Assembly (NCBI GenBank): GCA_017631035.1
Contig: JAGBUB010000038.1
Span: 1 to 64,000, forward strand
DNA length: 64,000 bases
Reading direction: 5' to 3'
Source of the DNA: Alistipes sp.
GTDB lineage: Bacteria; Bacteroidota; Bacteroidia; Bacteroidales; Rikenellaceae
A program made the position numbers and the translations under genes. Every line of letters begins with the position of its first letter. The first letter of the stretch is position 1. Below, piece after piece: positions 36,218 through 45,395 of this stretch. Below the pieces are notes generated by a model. That model worked only from the letters and a program-made list of their open reading frames with translations, made no database searches and was not told where the DNA came from.

Positions 36218-36249
36218 CAAAGATTGCATATTATTCCGCAATATGCAAA
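36218..36249 (-). promoter_or_regulatory. Promoter of the arginine operon
   Basis: On the minus strand TTTG (36246-36249), exactly 20 bases, then AATCTTTG (36218-36225), one mismatch from TAnnTTTG. It lies about 50 bases before the first gene. Confidence 0.65.
36224..36248. promoter_or_regulatory. Candidate ArgR operator in the arg-operon promoter
   Basis: The perfect inverted repeat TTGCATATT-N7-AATATGCAA fills the space between the -33 and -7 boxes. The minus strand contains GGAATAATATGCAA, close to known ARG boxes such as that of E. coli carAB (from memory). Binding there should block polymerase. Confidence 0.55.
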
Positions 36250-36498
36250 TCTAAGCCAAGATATATTTATATATATAGGAAAATATCCGCATAATTGCAT
36301 AGATAACGGATATATATGCGCTTTTGTAAATATTTACTACAATTCTTAGTTCCATTACCTTGGCAAACACAAGACAATAGCAGGGCTACAGCTTTATCAA
36401 ATTATACTAGTGTCCCAATAGAAATACTTGTGCACCCAACAAAAATAAGCCCTCCAAGAGGGGTAAAATGAAAAATTTAGAAAAAAAACACAAAGACT
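36250..36498. other. AT-rich spacer between the arg operon and argR promoters
   Basis: This belongs to the 407-base gap between the divergent arg operon and argR. Apart from the operators at each end I see only A/T-rich sequence and a small CCCTC-CAA-GAGGG hairpin (36450-36462). No gene or clear RNA was recognised. Confidence 0.5.
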
Positions 36499-36530
36499 CT
36501 TGTTTTATTCAAAAATATGCACTAATTTTA
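36499..36530 (+). promoter_or_regulatory. Candidate argR promoter
   Basis: CTTG (36499-36502), 20 bases, then TAATTTTA (36523-36530), each one mismatch from consensus. The expected start is near 36537. Confidence 0.4.
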
Positions 36531-36542
36531 CATAAATATGTA
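36505..36542. promoter_or_regulatory. Candidate ArgR operators in the argR promoter
   Basis: TTATTCAAAAATATGCA (36505-36521) lies between the two promoter boxes, and TACATAAATATGTA (36529-36542) lies at the start site. Both resemble ARG-box halves, and TGCATATT is shared with the operator at 36224-36248. Autoregulation is inferred. Confidence 0.45.
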
Positions 36543-36587
36543 TGAAAACGCGTAGTCAAACTACCATTGACCTAAACTAAAAACAAT

Positions 36588-37055
36588 ATGAACCAAAAAA
36601 CTCAACGACTGGCAACAATTCGTAAGATTATTCGCAACGAGCTCATAGGCTCGCAAGACGAACTAATTGCTCGCCTGGCCGAAAACGGCATTATCATTAC
36701 GCAGAGTACCCTGTCGCGCGACCTTAAATTTATGAATGTAGCCAAGGTTCCCCACAAGAACCAGGGTTACATCTACGTGCTGCCCAACTCCGTAGGACAC
36801 GAGGTAAGTGTTTCGTCTACAATATCAGACAACATCACAAGCCTCACATTCTCAGGCAATTTAGGCGTGCTTAAAACCAAATCTGGTTATGCAAGCGCCA
36901 TATCAGTACCCATCGACAACCTAAACTGCCCCAGCATCTTGAGTACGATTGCAGGCGATAATACCGTGCTTATCATTATGCGCGAAGATGCCAACCGCAA
37001 CCAGGTAATCGAGGCCCTGATGCGTATATTCCCAATGTTAAGCAACGTGCTATAA
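36588..37055 (+). CDS. argR: Arginine repressor
   Basis: The 155-residue protein has an N-terminal winged helix (RLATIRKIIRNELIGSQDEL, then TQSTLSRDLKFMNVAKVPH) and a C-terminal arginine-binding trimerisation domain (IDNLNCPSILSTIAGDNTVL and IMREDANRNQVIEALMRIF). ArgR binds ARG boxes as a hexamer when arginine is plentiful. It is transcribed away from the arg operon, and candidate boxes lie in both promoters. A strong terminator follows. Confidence 0.93.
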   Translation: MNQKTQRLATIRKIIRNELIGSQDELIARLAENGIIITQSTLSRDLKFMNVAKVPHKNQGYIYVLPNSVGHEVSVSSTISDNITSLTFSGNLGVLKTKSGYASAISVPIDNLNCPSILSTIAGDNTVLIIMREDANRNQVIEALMRIFPMLSNVL

Positions 37056-37076
37056 ACGTGGGAGATGAACAAAAAT

Positions 37077-37115
37077 AATATGCTACCGACCGATGGTTGG
37101 TAGCATATTTTATTT
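37077..37115 (+). terminator. Terminator after argR, probably bidirectional
   Basis: AATATGCTACC (37077-37087) pairs with GGTAGCATATT (37099-37109), with inner GACC/GGTT pairing, followed by TTATTT. The A-rich left side gives T on the other strand for the convergent gene. Confidence 0.85.
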
Positions 37116-37140
37116 CTACGCTATTATAGCAAATGAGCAT

Positions 37141-37413
37141 CTACTCAAGAATGTAAATATATTCATTGGCACGTTGCATATGAAACCTCTCACGTGCATA
37201 CTGCTCCAGGAACTCATCATAGTTGAGTCGCTCGAGCATCGTGCTATCCTCAGTAATACGGCTCTGATATAAGTCTCGTTGCTCCTCTAGCAATCCGATG
37301 CGATGGCGCAACGATATAACCGTCACCAAATTACGCACCGTGAGAAATGCCGTATAGACAAATATCACAGCCGTAACCGTACGCCACACATATTTACTCA
37401 TCTTAACGCTCAT
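37141..37413 (-). CDS. DivIC/FtsB-like septum formation protein
   Basis: The 90-residue protein has one transmembrane segment (VTAVIFVYTAFLTVRNLV), then a coiled coil (LRHRIGLLEEQRDLYQSRITEDSTMLERL) and the FtsB-type end with YARERFHMQRANEYIYILE. Such proteins form the FtsB/FtsL/FtsQ bridge of the divisome. Two starts are possible (37413 and 37401); the first has TAGG close before it. It starts six bases after queE and is the last gene of this run. Confidence 0.8.
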   Translation of the reverse strand: MSVKMSKYVWRTVTAVIFVYTAFLTVRNLVTVISLRHRIGLLEEQRDLYQSRITEDSTMLERLNYDEFLEQYARERFHMQRANEYIYILE

Positions 37414-37419
37414 CCTACA

Positions 37420-38052
37420 CTATGGTATTCGCATAAACTTATGCGTTTGAATTGAGATCGACCACTTAGGGTTTGACTTTGCATACTCTACAACCTTGGG
37501 CATAATATCATCAAAAGCACTCCACTCAGGCTGCAAATACAAACGACAGTAACGACCCACGCGACGCGCATTCTCCTCGGCCCACGCAAAATCATCCTCG
37601 GTCTGAATAATAACCTTCAGTTCGTGTGCACGGCCAAACGCCTCATCCAACGGAGGCTGCTGGCGCTTTGGCGACAGGCACACCCAATCGAACTCTCCGC
37701 TAAAGGGGTGTGTACCCGAAGTCTCAAGGAAAATCTCCAGGCCCTCCTGTCTAAGGCGTGATGTCAACACACCCAGAGGGTAAAGCAGGGGCTCTCCGCC
37801 CGTAATGACAATAGCCTGCGCAGCACACTCCTTGGCGCGAGCCACAACCACGTCGACATCAACCGGCGGGAAGATTTTAGGATTCCAGGTATACTTGGCA
37901 TCGCACCAACGACAACCCACATCGCATCCACCCAAACGGATAAAGTATGCCGGTTTACCCGAGTGATAACCCTCGCCCTGAATGGTATAAAAATCCTCGA
38001 CCAGAGGTAGCTGACGGCCGCCGTCAAGTATATCGTTATTCATCAATGACAT
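37420..38052 (-). CDS. queE: 7-Carboxy-7-deazaguanine synthase
   Basis: The 210-residue radical SAM protein has the cluster motif CDVGCRWC (Cys43, 47, 50; CX3CX2C), the QGEG start (FYTIQGEGYHSG), VITGGEPLLYP and LETSGTHPF. It contracts 6-carboxytetrahydropterin to CDG on the way to queuosine. The start overlaps the end of hpt by 17 bases, with AAGGA six bases before it. No queC or queD is nearby. Confidence 0.9.
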   Translation of the reverse strand: MSLMNNDILDGGRQLPLVEDFYTIQGEGYHSGKPAYFIRLGGCDVGCRWCDAKYTWNPKIFPPVDVDVVVARAKECAAQAIVITGGEPLLYPLGVLTSRLRQEGLEIFLETSGTHPFSGEFDWVCLSPKRQQPPLDEAFGRAHELKVIIQTEDDFAWAEENARRVGRYCRLYLQPEWSAFDDIMPKVVEYAKSNPKWSISIQTHKFMRIP

Positions 38053-38575
38053 AAATATCCTTCAAATTACGCCCCAACTGGTTATAATCCAAGCCATAGC
38101 CTACGATAAACTCATTACCAATCGAGAGCGCGGTATAATCAATCTCATACTCATACAAAAACTTCTCAGGCTTAAAGAAAAGTGTGCAGATTGAGATACT
38201 TGCAGGGTTCTTCGCCTTGAGATAATCGAGTAGGTAGGTCATACTATGGCCAGTCTCTACAATATCCTCGACAATGATGATATCACGACCCTCAATATCG
38301 AAGTCGATACCAAGCCCCTGTGTCACCTTACCCGTAGACTCAGTTCCCGAGTATGACGAAATCTTGACAAAGGCCATCTGGCTGTTGAAATCAACCTTAC
38401 GCACAAGGTCGGCAAGGAACAAAAACGAGCCACTCAACACACCTAAGAAGATGGGTGTTTTACCCTCATAACGCTTATTTAGCTGCTCCGCAACGCGAGT
38501 TACAGCCTGATCAATCTCCTCGGCGGGAATCATCACACGAAAGGTCTTGTCGCCTAACGTTATCTTTTTTGTCAT
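38036..38575 (-). CDS. hpt: Hypoxanthine phosphoribosyltransferase
   Basis: The 179-residue type I PRTase has the PRPP motif IIIVEDIVETGHSMTYLLDY, the FLGVLSGSFLFLADLVR loop and SIGNEFIVGYGLDYN. It salvages hypoxanthine (and guanine) with PRPP. ATG 38575 was chosen; the longer reading would start with TTG ten codons upstream. It overlaps queE and lies 67 bases after tkt, with a hairpin between. Confidence 0.92.
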   Translation of the reverse strand: MTKKITLGDKTFRVMIPAEEIDQAVTRVAEQLNKRYEGKTPIFLGVLSGSFLFLADLVRKVDFNSQMAFVKISSYSGTESTGKVTQGLGIDFDIEGRDIIIVEDIVETGHSMTYLLDYLKAKNPASISICTLFFKPEKFLYEYEIDYTALSIGNEFIVGYGLDYNQLGRNLKDIYVIDE

Positions 38576-38605
38576 TTGAGTTTGGGTTATAGTTATATTA
38601 TACAA

Positions 38606-38631
38606 CGAGCGGATCGAAATCGACCCGCTCG
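38606..38631 (-). other. Hairpin between tkt and hpt
   Basis: CGAGCGG and CCGCTCG pair, with inner TCGA/TCGA. No T-run follows on the minus strand, so it is at best a partial terminator. Confidence 0.4.
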
Positions 38632-38641
38632 CTACTCTATC

Positions 38642-40672
38642 TTATTTGTTCAGCAAGGCCTTAACCTCTTCGTAAACTGTCTGTCCGTTGTATCCGAACT
38701 TCTCGTCGAGCACCTTGAAAGGAGCCGAATAACCGAAGTGGTCGCAACCGTGAATCTTGCCATTCTCACCTACCAAACCACGGAGGTTGATAGACAAGCC
38801 CGAAGTCAAGCCATAGCGTACGACATCCTTAGGCAGGATGCTATCCTGATATGACTTAGGCTGATCGCGGAACAAGCCCTCGCTCGGAACACTCACAACG
38901 CGTACAGGAATACCATCCTTCTGAAGAAGTTCAGCGCCATCGATCAAAGTCGAAACCTCAGAGCCTGAAGCCAGCATAACAACCTGAGCCTTGGCAGAAT
39001 CCATCACGATATATGCACCCTTAACAGCCTGCTGTGCCTCCTGCTTGCGGTTGCACTGCATAGGAGGAATTGACTTGATATTCTGACGTGAGAAAATCAA
39101 TGCCACGGGACGCTGCTCTGCCATAGCACACTGCCAAGCAACAACGGTCTCCTCAGCATCGGCAGGACGCAAAACAACCATTGAGCGCTCGCCATTGTGG
39201 TTATGTACCTGCTCCATCAAACGAATCTGCATCTCCTGCTCGATAGGCTGGTGGGTAGGACCATCCTCGCCCACACGGAACGAGTCGTGCGACCAAACGT
39301 AGATAACCTTCAAGCGCATCAAAGCCGACATACGGATAGCGGGCTTCATATAATCTGAGAATACGAAGAATGTACCGCAAGCGGGAATAACGCCACCGTG
39401 CAATGCCATACCATTCATAATGCAGGCCATAGTAAGCTCGGCAACACCTGCCTGGAAGAACTGACCAGAGAAGTCACCCTTGGTAAATGCCTTGGTCTTG
39501 TTCAAGAAGCCATCGGTACGGTCTGAGTTGCTCAAATCGGCCGATGAAACAATCATATTCTCGATGTGATCGGCATATACGCCCAGCATCGTAGCCGATG
39601 CAACACGTGTAGCCGTATCAGGCTTAACCTCAATCTTATTGTAGTCAATTTCAGGAATCTCACCCGAGAGGAAACGATTCAACTTAAGCGACAACTCCTT
39701 ATTCTGTGAACGCCACTCGCTCTCCTCCTGCTTACGCTTTGCTGCCCAAGCCTTGAGCTCGCAACGGCGAGTATCGTAAATCTCGGCAGTCTCATTGAAG
39801 AGCTTGAAGGGATCCTCGGCATCGCCACCCAAGTTGGTAACAGTAGCTGCCAGATTAGCACCTGCAGCCGACAAAGGCTGACCGTGAGTAGATACGGCAC
39901 CCTCAAAACTCTCGCCATTAGCACCACGAGCACCCTTGGCCATAATCGAACGGCCGATGATAAGAGTAGGCTTCTCGGTCTGAGCGTTAGCCTCGGTAAG
40001 AGCAGCGCGCAACTGATCTACGTTGTGACCATCAACCTCGATAACGTGCCAATTCCAAGCACGATACTTAGCTGCAACATCCTCTGTATCGATCTCCTCA
40101 ACAGTGGTTGAGAGCTGAACATTGTTTGCATCATAATACATAATCAGGTTCGCCAGGCCCAAATGACCAGCAACACGGCCTACGCCCTGCGAGATCTCCT
40201 CCTGCACTGCACCATCAGAGATGAAGGTGTAGGTCTTGTGAGCCATCCACTCGCCAAAACGAGCTACCATAAAGCGCTCGGCAATAGCGGCACCAACAGC
40301 CATAGCGTGACCCTGACCCAAGGGACCCGACGTATTCTCAACACCGTGCATAATATCTACCTCGGGGTGACCGGGAGTGATGCTACCCCACTGACGGAAG
40401 TTCTTCAAGTCGTCCATCGAGTAGAAGCCCGACAACATAAGCACCGAATAGAGCATCGGCGACATATGACCGGGGTCGAGGAAGAAGCGATCACGGAACG
40501 GATATGCGGGGTTCTCGGGATCGAAATGCATAAACTCGGTGTAGAGCAAGTTAATGAAATCGGCTCCACCCATAGCACCGCCCGGATGACCAGACTTTGC
40601 CTTTTCTACCATAGCGGCAGCCAGAATACGGATATTATCTGCCGCCTTGTTAAGTTTATTGTTAGCAAACAT
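38642..40672 (-). CDS. tkt: Transketolase
   Basis: The 676-residue ThDP enzyme has KSGHPGGAMGGADF near the start, HGVENTSGPLGQGHAMAVGA, SDGAVQEEISQGV and MYYDANNVQLS (ThDP/Mg site). The pyrimidine domain follows with FFVFSDYMKPAIRMSALM, VWSHDSFRVGEDGPTHQPIE and LRPADAEETVVAW. It moves two-carbon units in the non-oxidative pentose phosphate pathway. It has its own -7 box and lies downstream of clpX. Confidence 0.95.
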   Translation of the reverse strand: MFANNKLNKAADNIRILAAAMVEKAKSGHPGGAMGGADFINLLYTEFMHFDPENPAYPFRDRFFLDPGHMSPMLYSVLMLSGFYSMDDLKNFRQWGSITPGHPEVDIMHGVENTSGPLGQGHAMAVGAAIAERFMVARFGEWMAHKTYTFISDGAVQEEISQGVGRVAGHLGLANLIMYYDANNVQLSTTVEEIDTEDVAAKYRAWNWHVIEVDGHNVDQLRAALTEANAQTEKPTLIIGRSIMAKGARGANGESFEGAVSTHGQPLSAAGANLAATVTNLGGDAEDPFKLFNETAEIYDTRRCELKAWAAKRKQEESEWRSQNKELSLKLNRFLSGEIPEIDYNKIEVKPDTATRVASATMLGVYADHIENMIVSSADLSNSDRTDGFLNKTKAFTKGDFSGQFFQAGVAELTMACIMNGMALHGGVIPACGTFFVFSDYMKPAIRMSALMRLKVIYVWSHDSFRVGEDGPTHQPIEQEMQIRLMEQVHNHNGERSMVVLRPADAEETVVAWQCAMAEQRPVALIFSRQNIKSIPPMQCNRKQEAQQAVKGAYIVMDSAKAQVVMLASGSEVSTLIDGAELLQKDGIPVRVVSVPSEGLFRDQPKSYQDSILPKDVVRYGLTSGLSINLRGLVGENGKIHGCDHFGYSAPFKVLDEKFGYNGQTVYEEVKALLNK

Positions 40673-40702
40673 ATGATTTAGTGTTCTATTTTCTCTTTCC
40701 TA

Positions 40703-40710
40703 CAAAGATA
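40703..40710 (-). promoter_or_regulatory. -7 element upstream of tkt
   Basis: It reads TATCTTTG on the minus strand, about 31 bases before the tkt start. The -33 region would fall in the end of clpX and is not clear. Confidence 0.5.
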
Positions 40711-40722
40711 ATATAATTTATC

Positions 40723-41997
40723 TTAACTAACCTGCTTCAGGTGCAAAAAATTTGCTCCTTCAATCTTCTTTTTAGCATATTCGAGCGTCACTACAAATTG
40801 TGGCTCTCCCGACGAGGGCAATTCATACATTGCATCGATGATAATACTCTCGCAAATCGAGCGCAGACCACGTGCACCGAGTTTATACTCGTCGGCCTTC
40901 TCAACGATGTAGTCAAGCACCTGGTCATCGAACTGCAAATCAACGCCATCCATCGCGAACAGACGCTCATACTGCTTCACGATAGCATTCTTGGGCTCGG
41001 TGAGAATCGAGCGCAAAGCCTCGCGTGAGAGCGGCTGCATATATGTCAAAACGGGCAGACGGCCCACCAATTCGGGGATAAGACCGAACGACCGCAAATC
41101 CTGCGGCATAATATACTTCATCAGGTTGTTGCGGTCAATCTGCATTGCATCCTGCGCACCATAACCGATTGCGCGGGTATTCAGACGTTGAGCAATTTTC
41201 TTCTCTATTCCATCAAAGGCACCGCCACAGATAAAGAGGATATCTTTGGTATTAACCTGAATAAATTTCTGGTCGGGATGCTTGCGACCGCCCTGTGGTG
41301 GCACATTGACAACCGTACCCTCCAAAATCTTCAACAGAGCCTGCTGCACACCCTCGCCCGACACGTCGCGTGTGATGCTGGGGTTATCGCTCTTGCGGGC
41401 AATCTTATCGACCTCGTCGATAAAGACAATGCCTCGCTCGGCAGCAGCAACATCGTAATCAGCCACCTGCAACAGACGCGAGAGGATACTCTCTACATCC
41501 TCGCCCACATATCCTGCCTCGGTGAGCACCGTAGCATCGACAATGGTGAAAGGCACATTCAACACCCTTGCTATGGTGCGGGCCATCAAGGTCTTACCCG
41601 TACCAGTAGGACCAACGAGCACGATGTTCGACTTATCGATCTCAACATCGTCCTGCTGTTTATTGTCGCGACTCATAATACGCTTGTAGTGGTTATACAC
41701 CGCAACCGACATATAACGCTTGGCATCGTCCTGACCAATTACATACTGGTCCAGAACAGCCTTAATCTCGGCAGGTCGCATCAGCGACTCCATCTTAAAA
41801 TTTGCACCACCCTTCTTGCGGCTCGACTCCACCAATTCGCTCTCGATGAGCATCTGGTAGCCACGCTCAACACAATTGTTGCAGATATTCACACTACCCG
41901 TGCCCTGAAACATCAATGCCACATCGCTACGCTTTGCTCCGCAAAACGAACAGCAGTCCTCACCACCGTGGTTAGTTCCCTTATATTTTTGAGCCAT
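40723..41997 (-). CDS. clpX: ATP-dependent Clp protease ATP-binding subunit ClpX
   Basis: The 424-residue AAA+ protein has an N-terminal zinc finger (CSFC at 16-19, CNNC at 39-42), Walker A GPTGTGKT, Walker [12 protein letters not shown], the pore loop GYVGEDVES and the ClpP-contact IGYG-type segment (TRAIGYGAQ). It unfolds proteins and feeds them to ClpP. It starts ten bases after clpP, in one operon with it. Confidence 0.96.
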   Translation of the reverse strand: MAQKYKGTNHGGEDCCSFCGAKRSDVALMFQGTGSVNICNNCVERGYQMLIESELVESSRKKGGANFKMESLMRPAEIKAVLDQYVIGQDDAKRYMSVAVYNHYKRIMSRDNKQQDDVEIDKSNIVLVGPTGTGKTLMARTIARVLNVPFTIVDATVLTEAGYVGEDVESILSRLLQVADYDVAAAERGIVFIDEVDKIARKSDNPSITRDVSGEGVQQALLKILEGTVVNVPPQGGRKHPDQKFIQVNTKDILFICGGAFDGIEKKIAQRLNTRAIGYGAQDAMQIDRNNLMKYIMPQDLRSFGLIPELVGRLPVLTYMQPLSREALRSILTEPKNAIVKQYERLFAMDGVDLQFDDQVLDYIVEKADEYKLGARGLRSICESIIIDAMYELPSSGEPQFVVTLEYAKKKIEGANFLHLKQVS

Positions 41998-42007
41998 AAA
42001 AAATCTA

Positions 42008-42673
42008 TTACTTTCGCTTTCTCAACACCTCATCGATAAGCCCATACTCCTTAGCCTCGTATGCACCCATCCAATAATCGCGGTCGGCATCCTGCTCAAT
42101 CTTGGCAATATCGACACCCGAATGAACTGACAAAATATTATACAACTCACGCTTGGTCTTGATGATCTCGCGAGCCGTAATCTCGATATCCGACGCCTGA
42201 CCCTGCGCACCACCCAACGGCTGGTGAATCATCACTCGAGAGTGAGGTAGAGCCGAACGCTTGCCCTGAGCTCCGGCGGTGAGCAACACGGCACCCATCG
42301 AGGCTGCCAAACCGGTACAAGTGGTCGCCACCTCGCAAGAGATGAGCTGCATAGTATCGTAGATCCCCAAACCTGCCGATACTGAGCCACCAGGTGAGTT
42401 GATATAGATCTGAATATCCTTAGTGGGATCTACAGACTCCAAAAAGAGCAACTGTGCCTGAATGATATTGGCTGCATCGTCATAAATAGGGGCACCAAGG
42501 AAGATGATGCGGTCCATCATAAGACGCGAGAACACATCCATCGTAGCCACATTCAACTGACGCTCCTCGATAATCGTAGGCGAAACGTAAGCCGACTGTA
42601 TTGAGTTAAAATCGTGCAGCTTCAAACTGCTTATGCCACAACAACCGCGAGCATATTTTTCAAATTCATTCAT
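42008..42673 (-). CDS. clpP: ATP-dependent Clp protease proteolytic subunit ClpP
   Basis: The 221-residue serine protease has Ser125 in [12 protein letters not shown], His150 in [12 protein letters not shown], and the catalytic Asp near residue 199 in [25 protein letters not shown] is also conserved. The N-terminal 30 residues are longer than usual and probably cleaved or disordered. It forms the barrel fed by ClpX. Upstream, a hairpin divides it from tig, the usual gene order in Bacteroidetes. Confidence 0.95.
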   Translation of the reverse strand: MNEFEKYARGCCGISSLKLHDFNSIQSAYVSPTIIEERQLNVATMDVFSRLMMDRIIFLGAPIYDDAANIIQAQLLFLESVDPTKDIQIYINSPGGSVSAGLGIYDTMQLISCEVATTCTGLAASMGAVLLTAGAQGKRSALPHSRVMIHQPLGGAQGQASDIEITAREIIKTKRELYNILSVHSGVDIAKIEQDADRDYWMGAYEAKEYGLIDEVLRKRK

Positions 42674-42744
42674 AGTATTAAACTGTTACGTTGCACATCG
42701 CTCCAATCAGTTCCTCGCACGCGGCAAGGCATTGGCATATAATC

Positions 42745-42788
42745 AAAATTTGGACTCTGCAAACTTTACGCCCAGAGTCCAAATTTTT
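42745..42788 (-). terminator. Hairpin terminator between tig and clpP
   Basis: AAAATTTGGACTCTG and CAGAGTCCAAATTTT form a 15-bp stem with a T-rich 3' side on the minus strand. It probably ends or weakens the tig transcript. Confidence 0.75.
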
Positions 42789-42854
42789 AGGTATATATCA
42801 CAAATCCGACCCAAACACCATATATTTATATAGTGTAGGCGGTCTGTTGCTCAA

Positions 42855-44180
42855 TTACAACTCCTGAGCCAACTTTGCGAAGTCGTCAGCCGATACAGAC
42901 TTGTTGGTTACCTTGATCTTCGACTTAACATACTCTACAACCTTCAACTCGTAGAGCTTCTCGTAAATCTTCTGAGCCTGCTCCTTGTTTGAGAGGATCT
43001 GCTTTGAGAAGTTCTCGATCATCTCCTCGGGTGCAGAAGGCATACCGTACTGTGCGAACTGAGCCTTTGCAAACTCCTTAGCCTCGGCGTTAACCTCATC
43101 CTCGCTAACTGTAAGCTCGTAAGTCTGGATGAAGTGCTTCTGCAAGTAGTTCCAAGTAAACATCTTGATGAAGCCCTCGAAATCCTTCTCGATATCCTCC
43201 ATTGAGAACTTACCCTCGTTGATTGTATAGAGCCAGCGCTTGAGGAATGCCTCGGGCATCTGCAAAGCAGCCTTCTCCATAAGGAAGTTGCGAACACGGA
43301 TAGTGAACAAGTAGTCAGCCTCGCGAGAGAGCTCCTTCTCGATCTCTGAGTCTACGAACTTATCGAGGTCAGCCTCTGAAGTGATGTTGCCATCGGGGAA
43401 TGCCATCTTGAAGAACTCCTCGTTGAGCTCGGGGTTAGCAAACTGACGAATCTGAGTAATCTCCAAAGAGAAGTTAGGATTAACTGTCTCCAACTCCTCA
43501 GCCTTAACCTGAAGGATAGAAGCACGCTGTGACTCTGACTTGTAGAGCTCGTTTACGTTAACCTCCATCTTGTCGCCTACCTTCTTACCGATGAAGGGAG
43601 CACGCTCATCGTCGCTCATCGAGATAAGACCTACGTAAGCATCCTCGATACGCATATCGCCGTTGTCGAGTGTTACGGTCAAAGCCTCGTCCTTAGCTAC
43701 AGACTCAACCTCTACCAAGCGGCCATAGCGACGCAAGTAGTTATCCTTGTACTGCTCGTGCATAGCAGCCTCGATCTTAATCTTGTTGTAGGTGAGCTTG
43801 TCATCCTTTGAAAGCTCCATCTCAACCTTGGGAGCCTCACCAATCTCGAACATAAACTCGTGCTCGGTGTTGTTCTCGAAATCGAAGTCGCCCTGCTCCT
43901 CTGAGGGGATTACATCGCCAACATAGTCGATGCCCTCGTTCTGCAAGTACTCGAATACAGAGTTTGAAGCGAGCTTATAAGCCTGCTCTGCTACAACACC
44001 CTTACCGAACATCTTGCGTACAACACCCATAGGAACCATACCAGGACGGAAACCAGGGATGTTAGCCTTGCGCTTGTACTCACGCAACGCCTTATCTACT
44101 GCCTCGGCATAATCAGCCTCACCAACAACAACCTTCAATAACGAGGTACCTACCTCACGCTGTTCTCTTGTAATTTTCAT
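42855..44180 (-). CDS. tig: Trigger factor
   Basis: The 441-residue protein has the ribosome-binding region with the GFRPGMVPMGVVRKMFG signature near residues 40-57. A central domain with the DERAPFIGKKVGD segment and a long helical C-terminal domain follow (NAEAKEFAKAQFAQYG, LSNKEQAQKIYEKLYEL). It is the chaperone that meets nascent chains at the exit tunnel. It lies upstream of clpP-clpX and has its own -7 box. Confidence 0.92.
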   Translation of the reverse strand: MKITREQREVGTSLLKVVVGEADYAEAVDKALREYKRKANIPGFRPGMVPMGVVRKMFGKGVVAEQAYKLASNSVFEYLQNEGIDYVGDVIPSEEQGDFDFENNTEHEFMFEIGEAPKVEMELSKDDKLTYNKIKIEAAMHEQYKDNYLRRYGRLVEVESVAKDEALTVTLDNGDMRIEDAYVGLISMSDDERAPFIGKKVGDKMEVNVNELYKSESQRASILQVKAEELETVNPNFSLEITQIRQFANPELNEEFFKMAFPDGNITSEADLDKFVDSEIEKELSREADYLFTIRVRNFLMEKAALQMPEAFLKRWLYTINEGKFSMEDIEKDFEGFIKMFTWNYLQKHFIQTYELTVSEDEVNAEAKEFAKAQFAQYGMPSAPEEMIENFSKQILSNKEQAQKIYEKLYELKVVEYVKSKIKVTNKSVSADDFAKLAQEL

Positions 44181-44237
44181 AGTCTCTTCAGTATATTTTT
44201 ATTCGATTTTTCTTGTGTAAAGTCCTTTTTCGAGGTG

Positions 44238-44245
44238 CAAAGGTA
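44238..44245 (-). promoter_or_regulatory. -7 element upstream of tig
   Basis: It reads TACCTTTG on the minus strand, about 60 bases before the start. No clear -33 box is seen. Confidence 0.5.
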
Positions 44246-44282
44246 ATAAATTTTAATTTATTAGCACGATATATCCACAAAT

Positions 44283-45395
44283 TTATTCTCTATTCGTTGC
44301 GATATACTCCATAGGCTGGTATAATTGATCTCGCAAACGGGGCACAAAACCTGCCTCACGAATGGCTCGCTGTATGCCCTCGGCATCGAATTGGTTGCGC
44401 GCTCCGGCACTCGACACCACATTCTCTTCAATCATTATCGAACCCATATCGTTTGCTCCGCTATGCAGGGTGAGCTGCGCCGTGGGCTTACCCACCGTGA
44501 GCCACGAAGCCTGTATATTGCGGATATTATTGAGCACCAATCGGCTAACGGCAATCACACGCACATACTCCAGCGGCGAGAAGTGCGAGCGGATGCCTTC
44601 GCTCTCAAGACGTGTTCCCGTTGAGCAGAATATCCAGGGAATGAAGGCGATAAAGCCCCAATTACCCTCGGGACAACGTGCCTGCAAATCGCGGATGGTT
44701 ATGAGGTGGTCGATTCGCTGACGCGGAGTTTCGACGTGACCATACATCATCGTTGCCGACGTAGGCAGATTCATCTGATGAGCCTCGGCCATCACATCAA
44801 TCCACTCCTGCACACTCGGTTTGGCAGGCGAAATAGCCCGACGCACATCGTCGCACAAAATCTCGGCTCCGGCACCCGGCAAAGAGTCCAAACCTGCCGC
44901 TACAAGACGCTCCAACGTCTTGCGTGTAGGGAGATTGCTAATGCGTGCTATGTGAGCCACCTCGGGCGCACCCAGGGCGTGCAGACGCACCTGCGGATAG
45001 AGGCTTTTGAGAGTCGAAAACAGCTCCTCATAAAACTCAATACCCAGCTTAGGATGCAGACCACCCTGCAACAAGAGTTGGTTACCACCCAACTCGAGCA
45101 TACGATCTATCTTCCGGCTATACTCCTCGATTGTAGTTATGAAGGCCTGCTCCGTTTGATGCGGTTTACAATGGAAGTTGCAGAACTTACAGCCCGAAAT
45201 GCACACATTGGTGATGTTCACATTGCGATCGATCTGCCAAGTGACCACATTAGGATCAGGCACAACATTGCGTCTAACCTCGTCGGCCACAGCAGCCAAG
45301 CGCTCGAGCGGCGCCTCCTCCCACAGCCAATAGGCCTCGTCGCATGTGAGCGTGGCACGGTCGCGTGCCTTTGCAAAAATTTCTTCGCCTCTCAT
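44283..45395 (-). CDS. mqnC: Cyclic dehypoxanthinyl futalosine synthase
   Basis: The 370-residue radical SAM protein has CISGCKFC (Cys65, 69, 72; CX3CX2C), then LGGNQLLLQGGLHPKLGIEFYE, SLPGAGAEILCDDVR and TSATMMYGHVETPRQRIDH. This is the MqnC/CofH-type fold, and the GLHP and GAGAEIL segments fit MqnC. It cyclises dehypoxanthine futalosine in the futalosine route to menaquinone, so this organism probably does not use the classical men route. It overlaps rnr by one base (TAATG) and ends the operon. Confidence 0.9.
   Translation of the reverse strand: MRGEEIFAKARDRATLTCDEAYWLWEEAPLERLAAVADEVRRNVVPDPNVVTWQIDRNVNITNVCISGCKFCNFHCKPHQTEQAFITTIEEYSRKIDRMLELGGNQLLLQGGLHPKLGIEFYEELFSTLKSLYPQVRLHALGAPEVAHIARISNLPTRKTLERLVAAGLDSLPGAGAEILCDDVRRAISPAKPSVQEWIDVMAEAHQMNLPTSATMMYGHVETPRQRIDHLITIRDLQARCPEGNWGFIAFIPWIFCSTGTRLESEGIRSHFSPLEYVRVIAVSRLVLNNIRNIQASWLTVGKPTAQLTLHSGANDMGSIMIEENVVSSAGARNQFDAEGIQRAIREAGFVPRLRDQLYQPMEYIATNRE

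Noticed and set aside
36380..36470. Remnant of an insertion sequence upstream of argR
   Set aside because: The stretch looks unlike its surroundings and has a small CCCTC/GAGGG hairpin, but there are no terminal repeats, target duplication or transposase fragment.
36468..36545. A 25-codon frame (MKNLEKKHKDS...) with AGGGG before its ATG, upstream of argR, as a leader peptide
   Set aside because: The likely argR promoter lies inside it, so it would not be transcribed with argR. It has no arginine codons, and nothing else supports it.
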